From IMG/VR virus record IMGVR_UViG_3300027969_002165, positions 1-20,869 of that record: DNA of 20,869 nt. One strand, given 5' to 3'. Origin of the DNA: a virus. The first letter of the stretch is position 1; each line of letters begins with the position of its first letter. The position numbers and the translations under genes are program-made. Below are positions 7,356 to 15,716 of this stretch, in pieces. The notes under the pieces are model-generated. The model saw nothing but the letters and a program-made list of their open reading frames with translations. It was not told where the DNA came from and ran no database searches.

Positions 7356-8437
7356 TGAGTACAATAGTCGTAATGCCCGGAGGCTTTCACCCGTTTCATG
7401 CGGGTCATGCCTCACTATATCAATCAGCAGTAAAAGCCTTTCCTGGTGCTGATGTATATGTAGCTGCGACTAATAGCCAAGAAGAAAGACCTTTTCCTTT
7501 TAAGATTAAAGAAAAACTTGCTAAAGTAGCAGGTGTTGCTCCTGGACATTTTGTACAAGTTACAAGCCCATTCAAAGCAGAAGAAATCACAAGACAATAT
7601 GATCCTAATAGCGATGTATTGATATTTGTTCGCAGTGAAAAGGATCGTAACGAAAGTCCTAAGCCCGGCGGCACAAAGAAAGATGGTAGTCCTAGTTATT
7701 TTCAACCGTATACAGGTAAAGATTTACAACCTTTTAGCAAACATGCTTACATTGCTTACTTACCAACCATAGAGTTTGGTCCTGGCATTACTAGTGCTAG
7801 TGAGATTCGTAGTATGTGGCCTAAACTAAATGACAAACGTAAAACAGCGATGGTACTAAGTTTATATCCAGCAACACAAAAGAATCCCAAGTTAGCAGCA
7901 AACGTTGTTAAGTTATTGGATGCTGGTATGGGAGTAGAAAGTGTTAATGAAAAGATGAAGATGGGTGCTACAATTGAACCCATTGAAGAAGAAAAAGAAA
8001 TTGACCCAGTTAAAACGGTTATTCAATTTTATGAACCTATCGTACATGATATACATAAAGAAAAGATTGATGATTATGTAGATAAGGCCAGAACTTTATT
8101 ACATAAAACAGATGACCCTGAAGTTCGCTCAAAACTAATTGATATATTCAAAACAGGCAAAGAGAATCCATATATACAAGGTGGTATCATTACTACTGTA
8201 GGTGCCTTGCTTGCAGGTGGATTATTAAGTTCTGCAAGTAAAATGGGACTTAACCCCTCGCAAACAAACATATTATTACAATCAGTATTGAATACAGTTA
8301 TACCAACATTAGTTTCACGTATTAACGGAAAGAGTTGGACAGACACTATAAAATACACATTAGCTAGTGCGGGCATCGGTACAAGTATTGCGGCACTAAC
8401 TGAATCTGAAAATCAAGATTATTTAGACGAAAAATAA
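7355..8437 (+). CDS. HxGH nucleotidyltransferase with hydrophobic C-terminal tail
   Basis: The N-terminal about 190 residues form a nucleotidyltransferase (cytidylyltransferase/NMNAT-like) domain: GGFHPFHAGHASLYQSA with HAGH at 15-18, and GITSASEIRSMW in the position of the conserved ISxTxxR motif. Such domains join a nucleotide to a small phosphorylated molecule; the substrate cannot be read from sequence. About 120 further residues are fused to it, beginning after VNEKMKMGATIEPIEEEK (acidic linker) and containing three hydrophobic, Gly/Ala-rich stretches (GGIITTVGALLAGGLLSSA, NILLQSVLNTVIPTLV, YTLASAGIGTSIAAL) that could be membrane-active. The fusion of a soluble enzyme to a membrane-like tail is odd. 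It starts inside the previous stop codon and ends the operon before the late promoter at 8463. Confidence 0.85.
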   Translation: MSTIVVMPGGFHPFHAGHASLYQSAVKAFPGADVYVAATNSQEERPFPFKIKEKLAKVAGVAPGHFVQVTSPFKAEEITRQYDPNSDVLIFVRSEKDRNESPKPGGTKKDGSPSYFQPYTGKDLQPFSKHAYIAYLPTIEFGPGITSASEIRSMWPKLNDKRKTAMVLSLYPATQKNPKLAANVVKLLDAGMGVESVNEKMKMGATIEPIEEEKEIDPVKTVIQFYEPIVHDIHKEKIDDYVDKARTLLHKTDDPEVRSKLIDIFKTGKENPYIQGGIITTVGALLAGGLLSSASKMGLNPSQTNILLQSVLNTVIPTLVSRINGKSWTDTIKYTLASAGIGTSIAALTESENQDYLDEK

Positions 8438-8451
8438 AAATATTTCATACC

Positions 8452-8489
8452 CCTCTTCCTGATGTAAATAATTATATCTTAACAAGAGG
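8452..8489 (+). promoter_or_regulatory. Late promoter between anti-SD and SD arms
   Basis: TGTAAATA (8463-8470) followed by ATTAT is a variant late box with a predicted start near 8476. CCTCTT at 8452-8457, upstream of the box, is the exact complement of AAGAGG at 8484-8489, the ribosome-binding site of the gene at 8495. Read-through RNA could therefore mask the site, while late RNA would lack the anti-SD arm. Confidence 0.6.
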
Positions 8490-8494
8490 ACCTT

Positions 8495-9421
8495 ATGGCA
8501 ACAAAGAAATCAAAATCAACAGAAGAAAAAACTGTACCCGTAGAAAAAGTACAGGAAATCGCTGAACAAGCGGCAGCAGAACAAGCAGCAAAAGCAGAAG
8601 ATACTCCTGCTGAAGCACCCGCAGCCGGACAAGTACAAGTAAATGTAGACTTTCTACGTACAACCAAAGTGCATATCGCTATGCCTTGCTATGGTGGTAT
8701 GTTGACTGAATCAACATTTATGAGTTTCATTAAGTGGGCTAACACAGCCCGTCAATTAAACATTGACTGGACATTGGAAACAATGGTCAACGAAAGTCTT
8801 ATCAGTCGTGCCCGTAATACACTAACTGCTAAGTTCTTAGACATGCCAGACGCAACACATTTATTCTTTGTTGACGCTGACATTGGTTGGGAGCCATGGC
8901 ACTTACTAGTGTTACTAAACCGTGACGTAGATGTTATTGGTGGATTGTATCCAATGAAGACTATGCCTATCAAGTGGGTAGTTAATGGATTCGAAGGTGC
9001 TGAAGAAGGTGCAGATGGATTACAAGAAGTATCTAAAGCAGGTACGGGTTTCTTGTTAATGAAGAAACATGTATTTGAGAAACTTAAATCTCATCCAGCA
9101 GTTAAGCAATACAAGAACGACATTGGACTTGATCCAAAGTATGATGCACACTTGAAAACATATTTTGACACTGCGGTTCGTCAAAATCGTTATTACAGTG
9201 AAGATTGGACATTCTGTGAAAACTGGCGTGATATGGGTGGACGTATTTGGATGGACAAACGTGTTCTATTACGTCATTCAGGTAGTTATGTTTTCTGTAT
9301 GGAAAATCAAGAACACTTGCTTAAAACAGTCGGACCAATGTTCTTGCAACAACAACAAAGTCTGGGTATGAAATTAGTTGACAAAGACGGCAACGAAATT
9401 AAAAATATTACAGCAGCATAA
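8495..9421 (+). CDS. GT-A type glycosyltransferase
   Basis: A 308-residue protein with an Ala/Glu-rich, flexible N-terminus (1-45) followed by a family 2-like GT-A domain. VHIAMPCYGGMLTESTF is the nucleotide-sugar binding start, and FFVDADIGW carries the DxD-type metal site (D127, D129). IGGLYPMK, TGFLLMKKHVFEKL and WRDMGGRIWMDKRVLLRHSG are typical of the phage glycosyltransferases that resemble glycan-processing enzymes. Likely roles are glycosylation of phage DNA bases, of virion proteins or of host surface sugars; the sequence does not decide. It has its own late promoter and strong AAGAGGA site and is followed directly by a terminator, so it forms a one-gene late unit or the end of the unit from 6352. 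Confidence 0.85.
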   Translation: MATKKSKSTEEKTVPVEKVQEIAEQAAAEQAAKAEDTPAEAPAAGQVQVNVDFLRTTKVHIAMPCYGGMLTESTFMSFIKWANTARQLNIDWTLETMVNESLISRARNTLTAKFLDMPDATHLFFVDADIGWEPWHLLVLLNRDVDVIGGLYPMKTMPIKWVVNGFEGAEEGADGLQEVSKAGTGFLLMKKHVFEKLKSHPAVKQYKNDIGLDPKYDAHLKTYFDTAVRQNRYYSEDWTFCENWRDMGGRIWMDKRVLLRHSGSYVFCMENQEHLLKTVGPMFLQQQQSLGMKLVDKDGNEIKNITAA

Positions 9422-9445
9422 AAAAGCCCCGAAAGGGGCTTTTTT
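9421..9445 (+). terminator. Rho-independent terminator after the glycosyltransferase
   Basis: GCCCC (9426-9430), loop GAAA and GGGGC (9435-9439), flanked by five A and six T. The stem, GNRA-type tetraloop and T tract form a classic intrinsic terminator. Confidence 0.95.
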
Positions 9446-9453
9446 AATATAAA

Positions 9454-9461
9454 ACTAAATA
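9454..9461 (+). promoter_or_regulatory. Late promoter box ACTAAATA, leaderless start
   Basis: ACTAAATA lies nine bases after the terminator T tract, and the ATG of the small ORF at 9467 follows after exactly five bases, the same spacing as at 767 and 17757. It would restart transcription for the nucleotidyltransferase and desaturase genes. Confidence 0.65.
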
Positions 9462-9466
9462 CATAT

Positions 9467-9550
9467 ATGAGTTGGTTTAGACATAAGCCCCCAAAATATC
9501 CCCCCAAACCACAGAAGCCTGATCCAAAAAATGAACCTAAAAGAACTTAA
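9467..9550 (+). CDS. 27-residue Pro/Lys-rich peptide, leaderless
   Basis: The ORF MSWFRHKPPKYPPKPQKPDP and seven more residues starts exactly at the predicted late transcription start and runs 20 bases into the next gene. Seven prolines, seven lysines and an aromatic N-terminus (W3, F4) give it an unusual, strongly basic composition. Similar short basic ORFs occur next to late promoters in T4-like phages as I remember them. Its translation would help ribosomes reach the next gene, which has no ribosome-binding site. It could also be only a leader peptide. Confidence 0.5.
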   Translation: MSWFRHKPPKYPPKPQKPDPKNEPKRT

Positions 9551-11222
9551 CAGTTTTAAACTAAGCGATGCCGTTACATTCCACGATAAACTTAACCCTA
9601 AGTTGTGGAATGGCACTAAGTTGCGACCAGAAGTTAGAGAACAACTACTTAAGATAGCAGAAGATTTCTTGTCAGAATTGGGAGTAAATGATTTAGATGT
9701 AAATGACATTACAATATCAGGTAGCAATGCTGCATACAGTTACACAAAATATAGCGACTTAGATTTACATATATTAGTAGACATGGGTAATTTACCTGTT
9801 GATGAAGTATATAGAGAATTATTTACAGCAAAGAAAACAATATACAATGATACACATGATATAACGATTCATAAAATTCCAATAGAATTATATGTGCAAG
9901 ACAGTAGACAACCTGTTGTAAGTTTAGGTGAATATAGTGTAATGAATGACCAGTGGATAAGAATACCCACTAAGCGTAGAAGTGATTTTGACCAAACCGC
10001 CACTAAAAGTAAGTATGAAAAGTTATTAAGTTTAATAGAGATAGCACTACAGTCCAAAAAGTATAGTAAAGTAAAACATATAATAGACACAATCAAAAGA
10101 TATAGACAAGCAGGTTTAGATAAAGGTGGTGAGTTTGGTCCTGAGAATTTAGCATACAAGATGTTGCGTAGTCAGGGATATATTACAAAACTATATGATT
10201 TGAGAGACAAGTTACATAGTGAGAAGTTATCGTTTGAGACTATGTACCAAAATATAGATGAAAATGAAGAAACAAATCATTGGTACGATGCTGGGGTGAG
10301 GGATGCTACTCGCGGTGCTAGACCTAATCCACGCACATATTTGACAACACTTAAAGACAAGCAGGCTAAACATCCAGAAGAAGTATATTTTTATATGAAT
10401 GGGTACAAGAGTGTTAAAAAAGATGTAGAAGAAAACTACACCATGCAATTTGCTAGTGAAAAGACTCCACCAGTAAGTCCCTATGCTGGCGTTAAAGATA
10501 ATCAATATCGTGGTGGAATATCAGAAGAGGTTTCTCCTAAATATGTAACTAGAGTTGATATGACACCTATTACAGATTTTATGTCTGGTATGAAAACATA
10601 TTATGGGACAGATGATTGGCATGAAAGCGGTTTAGAAAAGAAAGACAACTTTACACAAGAAATGAAGGGTTTATATGCAGGTGAACCACATCGTACAGCA
10701 TTATATGCTAGTGGCAATGCAAGTAAAACTAGATTCTTAGAATTGAATGATCCTAAAACAGGTCAACCTGTTGTATATTTTGACAAGAAAGATATCCCTA
10801 GAATTCGCAACACAAAGACATATGTTAGTGTGTTTGATGCTAGTAGATTTAAAAAGTTACCAACGGGGGAATACTTTAGTGAGAACCCGGGTAAACCATT
10901 GAAACAAGAAGAAATAACTGATCCTTTCAAGTATATGACGAACAATGGTTGGGTAGTAAGAGTAACTGATGATATTCAAAAAGAATTCAAAAAAGCACAA
11001 CAACTACATAAAGCAGGCAAGATAGACCATTATGGTGGTGAAAACTTGACTGAAGCAAGTGGATATATCCCAAGCGAAAAACAAAAGAATGACCCACGAT
11101 TTAAGACAGCATTAACTGTAGATGTACACCCAGATTCTATCAAAAAGAACGCAAAAGCCTTCTATTGGAACACCAGTAGAGCAGGAATCCCCCCAACTGC
11201 TAAAGCAAACGGCAAAATCTAA
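9531..11222 (+). CDS. Nucleotidyltransferase-fold protein with modular C-terminus
   Basis: Residues 1 to about 240 form a polymerase-beta-like nucleotidyltransferase: LNPKLWNGTKLRPEVREQLL, GSNAAYSYTKYSDLDLH with the GS motif at 64-65 and catalytic acids D76 and D78, and a third acid probably in IPIELYVQD. The rest (563 residues in total) looks assembled from modules: WYDAGVRDATRGARPNPRTYL, a middle domain with ALYASGNASKTRFLEL, and after NLTEASGYIPSEKQ a C-terminal piece (KTALTVDVHPDSIKKNAKAF, SRAGIPPTAKANGK) that I recall as a recurrent end in T4-like phage proteins. LTE/A fits the T4 prohead protease rule. Substrate and role are unknown. No ribosome-binding site is seen; it probably depends on translation of the 27-residue ORF. 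Confidence 0.8.
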   Translation: MNLKELNSFKLSDAVTFHDKLNPKLWNGTKLRPEVREQLLKIAEDFLSELGVNDLDVNDITISGSNAAYSYTKYSDLDLHILVDMGNLPVDEVYRELFTAKKTIYNDTHDITIHKIPIELYVQDSRQPVVSLGEYSVMNDQWIRIPTKRRSDFDQTATKSKYEKLLSLIEIALQSKKYSKVKHIIDTIKRYRQAGLDKGGEFGPENLAYKMLRSQGYITKLYDLRDKLHSEKLSFETMYQNIDENEETNHWYDAGVRDATRGARPNPRTYLTTLKDKQAKHPEEVYFYMNGYKSVKKDVEENYTMQFASEKTPPVSPYAGVKDNQYRGGISEEVSPKYVTRVDMTPITDFMSGMKTYYGTDDWHESGLEKKDNFTQEMKGLYAGEPHRTALYASGNASKTRFLELNDPKTGQPVVYFDKKDIPRIRNTKTYVSVFDASRFKKLPTGEYFSENPGKPLKQEEITDPFKYMTNNGWVVRVTDDIQKEFKKAQQLHKAGKIDHYGGENLTEASGYIPSEKQKNDPRFKTALTVDVHPDSIKKNAKAFYWNTSRAGIPPTAKANGKI

Positions 11223-11227
11223 AAATT

Positions 11228-11956
11228 ATGAATTATAAAATCAAATTATTAATAGTGTTTAACCACGTTATTTCAATCGTAGGTTTAATTTATGGAAATT
11301 TATGGTTGCTAGCTGCATCATTAATTGCCTTTTTATTAATTACTAAACTGGGCGGAGAGGTAGGGTTACATAGATATTTCTCTCATCGTAGTTTTAAAAC
11401 GACTAGATTTTGGCATTATACTATGTTAATATTAGGTAGTCTAAATTGTTTTGGTCCACCAATGGCATGGGCAGGCGTACATAGAAAACATCATGCTACC
11501 TCAGATACTGATGCTGATCCACACGGAAATCAACCAGCATGGAAAATATGGTTAACATTATGGAAACCTTTTAATATAGAAGTTAAACATATAAAAGATA
11601 TGTTAAGAGATAAAGAACAAATGATAATGTATAATTATTATTTTTGGTTTATTGGATTAGTCTGGTTATCATTGTTTCTTATTAATTGGCAACTTCCTAT
11701 CTTTTTAATTAGTATCCCTAGTGTTTTGGCATTCCATTCTGCTGGATTAGTCAATACAGTATGTCATATTGCAGGTGAAAAACTATACGAAACCAATGAC
11801 AATAGTTACAATAATCGCTGGGTAAATTTGATTACTTTGGGTAGTGGATTACATAATACCCATCATGCGTTCCCTTCTGGATGGGACAATAGGCGTAACA
11901 AATGGGATATTGATCTCCCCGCAGTCATAATTAAACATATATTGATAAAACAATAG
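11228..11956 (+). CDS. Membrane fatty acid (acyl-lipid/acyl-CoA) desaturase
   Basis: All three histidine boxes of the di-iron delta-9-type desaturases are present: HRYFSH (48-53), HRKHH (85-89) and HNTHH (209-213). Hydrophobic segments lie at about 8-40, 62-82, 133-150 and 152-172, so the enzyme sits in the inner membrane and would introduce a double bond into host acyl chains using oxygen and an electron donor from the host. At 242 residues it is shorter than most bacterial members (about 270-320) but has the whole catalytic core. It follows the nucleotidyltransferase after five bases and has no clear ribosome-binding site. Lying in a late unit, it may alter membrane fluidity before lysis or supply lipids; this is inference. 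Confidence 0.92.
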   Translation: MNYKIKLLIVFNHVISIVGLIYGNLWLLAASLIAFLLITKLGGEVGLHRYFSHRSFKTTRFWHYTMLILGSLNCFGPPMAWAGVHRKHHATSDTDADPHGNQPAWKIWLTLWKPFNIEVKHIKDMLRDKEQMIMYNYYFWFIGLVWLSLFLINWQLPIFLISIPSVLAFHSAGLVNTVCHIAGEKLYETNDNSYNNRWVNLITLGSGLHNTHHAFPSGWDNRRNKWDIDLPAVIIKHILIKQ

Positions 11957-11976
11957 TTTCTATATTATGGTATTTT

Positions 11977-11984
11977 GATAAATA
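11977..11984 (+). promoter_or_regulatory. Late promoter of the 12008-17736 operon
   Basis: GATAAATACTCTAT closely matches the T4 late consensus TATAAATACTATT; the predicted start is about 11990, giving an 18-base leader. GTATTT (11970-11975) and AAATAC (11980-11985) form a 6-bp repeat on the box itself. GTTTC (11956-11960) can also pair with GAAAC (11999-12003) just before the ATG, a weaker version of the masking seen at 6350. Confidence 0.75.
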
Positions 11985-12007
11985 CTCTATAACTTTGGGA
12001 AACCGTC

Positions 12008-14440
12008 ATGAGATTTAAGCAAATACTAGAAACAACCACCGCAGGATCAGTCGCAACCGTAGCACAGCCTATGATGACTCAAACCCGTGAAAATGTCAAT
12101 GTTCCAGGACTAAAACCCGTTCAAAAATTAATGAAGGGCGCTAAAAAGAAAGGTCCTTACGCTAATAGCATTACAGAAAGCAAAGTCAAAGAACTAACAA
12201 TAGATTTAAAAGAGTTAACTACTGCTGAATTTCAAAAGAAATATGGAAAAACAAAAGCTGAAATCAAAGCAAGCATGACGGCAGTTAACGAAGATGATTT
12301 AGCAGAACAAGATTTAATCGTTATTCCAGGTCAAGGCAGACTAAGAAGAACCGGATTCGTTAAGCATGATATGGATCAAGGTGAACATGAAGGTCACACA
12401 TTAAAGAACAGTTTACATACTATTGCCCGTGCTGCTAGTGAATTAGATGAGAGATTGTCTGTTCAATCTGAATTCCCTGAGTGGGTATCAGAGAAGATTG
12501 GTGCAGCAAAAGGCATGATGGTTAGTGTCATGGATTATCTAGTCAGCAGCCAAGAAATGCAACATGATAGTGATGCTATGGAAGGTTCTGATCGCCAATG
12601 GTCTAAAAAAGACATGGAAAGGCTACGAGTCGCTACCAGAGACTTTGATGATATAATGGCCAGTGATGGACCTGACCAAGACAAGCACGATTTAATTAAG
12701 AAGCGAATTCAAACAAAACCAATGGCAGGCCCAAAAGGTGTATTACCCGAAGGCTCACAAAGAGTTGATTCAATTGTTACTGACGCATTACGAGTAATGA
12801 AGGGTCCAGAAATAAGTGATGCTGTACTAGCATTAAAGAGAGTATTGGGCGATAGAGCATATAATGAGCGCCGCGGCTTTTACAGTTTCTATGTTGACCA
12901 AATACATAGAAATTGGCAACTTCCTATGTACGGTCAGCAAGGTATTAATGAACTTAGTTCTGGTCTCTTGGGAAGAGCCGCACAGGCTGCTACAGACAAA
13001 CGTAATCAAGCAATGGAGCCCAAGTTACATGATGCATTAGGTGGAGGCTATATGAATCCATTAGCAAAACATTATGATAATGTATCACAAAAAATGGACA
13101 ATAGGGCAGCACAAGTAAAAAGAAAAGAAACGATACAAAATATTGCTTCTAAAATCGCTTCTCCAGCGGTGATGCGTAAGATAGGTATGAATGAAGGCGA
13201 TGTAAGCACAGGCAACTTACAAACAATGTACAACTTGGCTAGAATGGCTAAAAACTACTGTAGTGATCCTGAAGGAAAAGAAGCACTTACTGAGTTGTTA
13301 AGAATTCTTAAATGGTATATGGATCAAGGTAGTGAGCAAAGTGTCACGGAAGGTTGGAAAGATGAAGCAGATGATTTTACTGGATGGTCTAATCATGTTA
13401 AAGAAAAATTATCAAAGGCAGCACCAGAACAAAGATTAGGCATTGCCAAACAACTTAGCCAAATTGAAGTGAAGAACTTTGGATCTACTATTCAAGGTGG
13501 CTTTAATAGACAAACAGGCAAGGCTCAACCGGGTTTAGGTTTAACTGATACAGTAAGAAACATATTTAAATCTTTTAGTCAGGAACAGCAGGACATTCAT
13601 GCTTATAACACAAAAGATGAAGATGGTAAAGCAGGAACCCCTGACGCAGGAAAATTCCAAACAAAGTTTGGTTCAATTTTTGTATACGGTATGGAAAATG
13701 CAACTCCTATAGAATTAGTATTAATGGGCAAGGCCGTGCGTATGGGACCCGATTATTCTAAAGCAGCACAAGAAATCTACAGAAAAACAGGTACTCTTAC
13801 TGTAGATGATTTAAAAGGTATAAGAAAAGGGTTTGAAGATAATGCTAACAAATTTGCAACTTCAATTGGAGCACAAATATTGCCCAGCAATAGACCAGAA
13901 GAACCAACTGCGCTGACCCAAGCTTCCTTAGCACAACAAGACCAACGTTTAAGAGAAAATTCTATTTCTGCTCTAGGAAGCATTGGAAACAATGAATATA
14001 AACAATGGATGGAAAAAATAAAAAAATATTATCCAACTGCCAAAGTACAACAAAGAAAAAGTCCACCGTTGTTAGTAATAGCATACGATAAGGGAAAAGA
14101 AGTAGGTGTTTTTGATATAGAAAATCAAGAAGTTAAATTCGTGCCCCCTACACCAACGTCACCGCAACAATCTGCGATACCAGCAAAACCGGCAAGTGCA
14201 TTAGATCGGGTTAGATCAAGAATGGATTCTAATAAAGGTGTAGCGGAAGGCAAAATTGACTTTGCTAAAAAGCTACAAGGTAAAGTAGACAAGCACAACA
14301 AAGCCGTAGTAAAAACTAAAAAAGATGTAGGTAGCAGAATTGCTGACATTGGTGCCGGCGGCAAAGAACATAATGAAAAAACTGATGCTGCTTGGGATGC
14401 TGCTAAGAAAAAAGTAGCAGAAAGTTATAAGAAGAAATAA
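12008..14440 (+). CDS. Large modular late protein, possible prohead-processed polyprotein
   Basis: The 810-residue protein starts MRFKQILETTTAG, like a capsid-targeting leader. It has no enzyme motif I recognise and looks like a string of independent small modules. One (about 115-195: HTLKNSLHTIARAASELDER, FPEWVSEKIGAAKGMMVSVM) and another (about 250-312: RVDSIVTDALRVMKGPEISD, DRAYNERRGFYSFYV) recall modules in other T4-like phage proteins. Between modules stand hydrophobic-x-Glu sites, mostly followed by Gly or Ser: ITE57/S, LPE248/G, INE315/L, MNE396/G, VTE448/G, LRE650/N, VAE747/G, VAE805/S. This fits the gp21 rule of T4. The last 65 residues are basic and helix-prone. It heads a late operon with a Dps-like protein and a lysin. 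A tail or head structural role without cleavage is the alternative. Confidence 0.75.
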   Translation: MRFKQILETTTAGSVATVAQPMMTQTRENVNVPGLKPVQKLMKGAKKKGPYANSITESKVKELTIDLKELTTAEFQKKYGKTKAEIKASMTAVNEDDLAEQDLIVIPGQGRLRRTGFVKHDMDQGEHEGHTLKNSLHTIARAASELDERLSVQSEFPEWVSEKIGAAKGMMVSVMDYLVSSQEMQHDSDAMEGSDRQWSKKDMERLRVATRDFDDIMASDGPDQDKHDLIKKRIQTKPMAGPKGVLPEGSQRVDSIVTDALRVMKGPEISDAVLALKRVLGDRAYNERRGFYSFYVDQIHRNWQLPMYGQQGINELSSGLLGRAAQAATDKRNQAMEPKLHDALGGGYMNPLAKHYDNVSQKMDNRAAQVKRKETIQNIASKIASPAVMRKIGMNEGDVSTGNLQTMYNLARMAKNYCSDPEGKEALTELLRILKWYMDQGSEQSVTEGWKDEADDFTGWSNHVKEKLSKAAPEQRLGIAKQLSQIEVKNFGSTIQGGFNRQTGKAQPGLGLTDTVRNIFKSFSQEQQDIHAYNTKDEDGKAGTPDAGKFQTKFGSIFVYGMENATPIELVLMGKAVRMGPDYSKAAQEIYRKTGTLTVDDLKGIRKGFEDNANKFATSIGAQILPSNRPEEPTALTQASLAQQDQRLRENSISALGSIGNNEYKQWMEKIKKYYPTAKVQQRKSPPLLVIAYDKGKEVGVFDIENQEVKFVPPTPTSPQQSAIPAKPASALDRVRSRMDSNKGVAEGKIDFAKKLQGKVDKHNKAVVKTKKDVGSRIADIGAGGKEHNEKTDAAWDAAKKKVAESYKKK

Positions 14441-14441
14441 T

Positions 14442-15707
14442 ATGAAACCTACTGATTTTCTAACAGAACTATCTAACGAAAAGTTATCACAATACAAAAC
14501 TGCTGCCGCGGCAGATGCTAGTAAAGCAGATAAAGCCGGTGACTTCAAAAAAGGTGATAAGCGTTTTAGTGGCATTGTAAAAGCTACTAATAAACAATTT
14601 GATAATGATTCTAAAAAGCCAAAAAATGAAAGTTACACGGTAGAAGATGAACAAATTGATGGCATGGCTCAAGGAGAGATTCGTGAAATTATTAAAAACG
14701 CAATACATATTAAAAATCAATTAGATAAGGGTGTTAGTCTAGATGGTTGGATGTACAGTTATGTTACTACCAGTAATGACCATTTGAATAGTGTAGCAGA
14801 ACAAATTAATAACCCTAATATTGATGAAGAACAACTTGATGAATTAAGTTGTTGGTCCGGTTATCATAGAGTTAGTGGTACCAAAGCAGGCTTTCCGGGT
14901 AGTTGTGCCAAAAATAAAACTAATGAAGAATTAGATATTGAAGAAGATAGAGAAAATTTTAATGGTATAAATTTGTTACTTCAAAAAGATGATGATGAAG
15001 TCTTTGTTAAAGCCTCAGCAGGAAGCAGAGAACTTGGACATGTGTTGTTTGTTATGGACGGAGACTATCTTATGCCCCAAGACTTAGAAGTTGAAGAAAA
15101 GTATCGTGGGCAAGGCATTGCTCAAACTATGTATGACTTTGTAAAAAGCAAAGGATACAAGATACGCCGTAGTGGTCAGCAAACTGATGCCGGTGCCGGA
15201 TTCTGGGCCAAGCATCGTCCTGAGCAAAATGTATGGGAAGAAAAACATAGTAAAAGCTGTCCGCACTGCGGTGGTGAAATGGTTAGTGAAGAATTGATGA
15301 ATGAAAAGAAAGATGCTTGCTATTATAAAGTAAAGAGTCGTTACAAAGTATGGCCAAGTGCTTATGCATCAGGTGCATTAGTTAAGTGTCGTAAGAAGGG
15401 CGCAGATAGTTGGGGCAATAGTAGCAAGAATGAAAGTTCTATACTAGAGGGATTAGAACAAGTAGATGAAAACTTACATCAGTGGTTCAAAGAAAAGTGG
15501 GTACGATTTGGTCCAGACGGAAAGATCCGCGGTGATTGTGCTAGAGGTGATGATAGTGAAGGTAAACCAAAGTGCTTGCCTCAAAGTAAAGCACAGAATT
15601 TAGGTAAGAAGGGTCGTGCAAGTGCTGCTGCTAGAAAACGCAGAGAAGATCCTAATCCTGACCGTAGTGGTAAAGCTATCAATGTCAATACAAAGAAAGA
15701 AAAGTAA
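14442..15707 (+). CDS. GNAT acetyltransferase domain fused to basic phage modules
   Basis: 421 residues. The N-terminus MKPTDFLTELSNEKL resembles a capsid-targeting leader. A small cysteine module follows (CWSGYHRVSGTKAGFPGSC, about 136-156). A GNAT-like domain (about 165-265) has LEVEEKYRGQGIAQTMYDF with the acetyl-CoA loop RGQGIA at 222-227. Next come CPHCGGE (C273, C276), a module KVKSRYKVWPSAYASGALVK (about 295-315) of the DUF5872 type shared with other phages and giant viruses, and a very basic tail (KAQNLGKKGRASAAARKRRE) that could bind DNA. The parts are separated by acidic hydrophobic-x-Glu stretches. It could be an internal head protein carrying an acetyltransferase into the host, as T4 Alt carries an ADP-ribosyltransferase; inference only. 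Confidence 0.75.
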   Translation: MKPTDFLTELSNEKLSQYKTAAAADASKADKAGDFKKGDKRFSGIVKATNKQFDNDSKKPKNESYTVEDEQIDGMAQGEIREIIKNAIHIKNQLDKGVSLDGWMYSYVTTSNDHLNSVAEQINNPNIDEEQLDELSCWSGYHRVSGTKAGFPGSCAKNKTNEELDIEEDRENFNGINLLLQKDDDEVFVKASAGSRELGHVLFVMDGDYLMPQDLEVEEKYRGQGIAQTMYDFVKSKGYKIRRSGQQTDAGAGFWAKHRPEQNVWEEKHSKSCPHCGGEMVSEELMNEKKDACYYKVKSRYKVWPSAYASGALVKCRKKGADSWGNSSKNESSILEGLEQVDENLHQWFKEKWVRFGPDGKIRGDCARGDDSEGKPKCLPQSKAQNLGKKGRASAAARKRREDPNPDRSGKAINVNTKKEK

Positions 15708-15716
15708 AGGATAATT

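Noticed and set aside
9165-9371. Plus-strand ORF of 68 codons inside the glycosyltransferase gene.
   Set aside because: It lies fully within a well-supported gene in another frame, has no ribosome-binding site and no family-like sequence.
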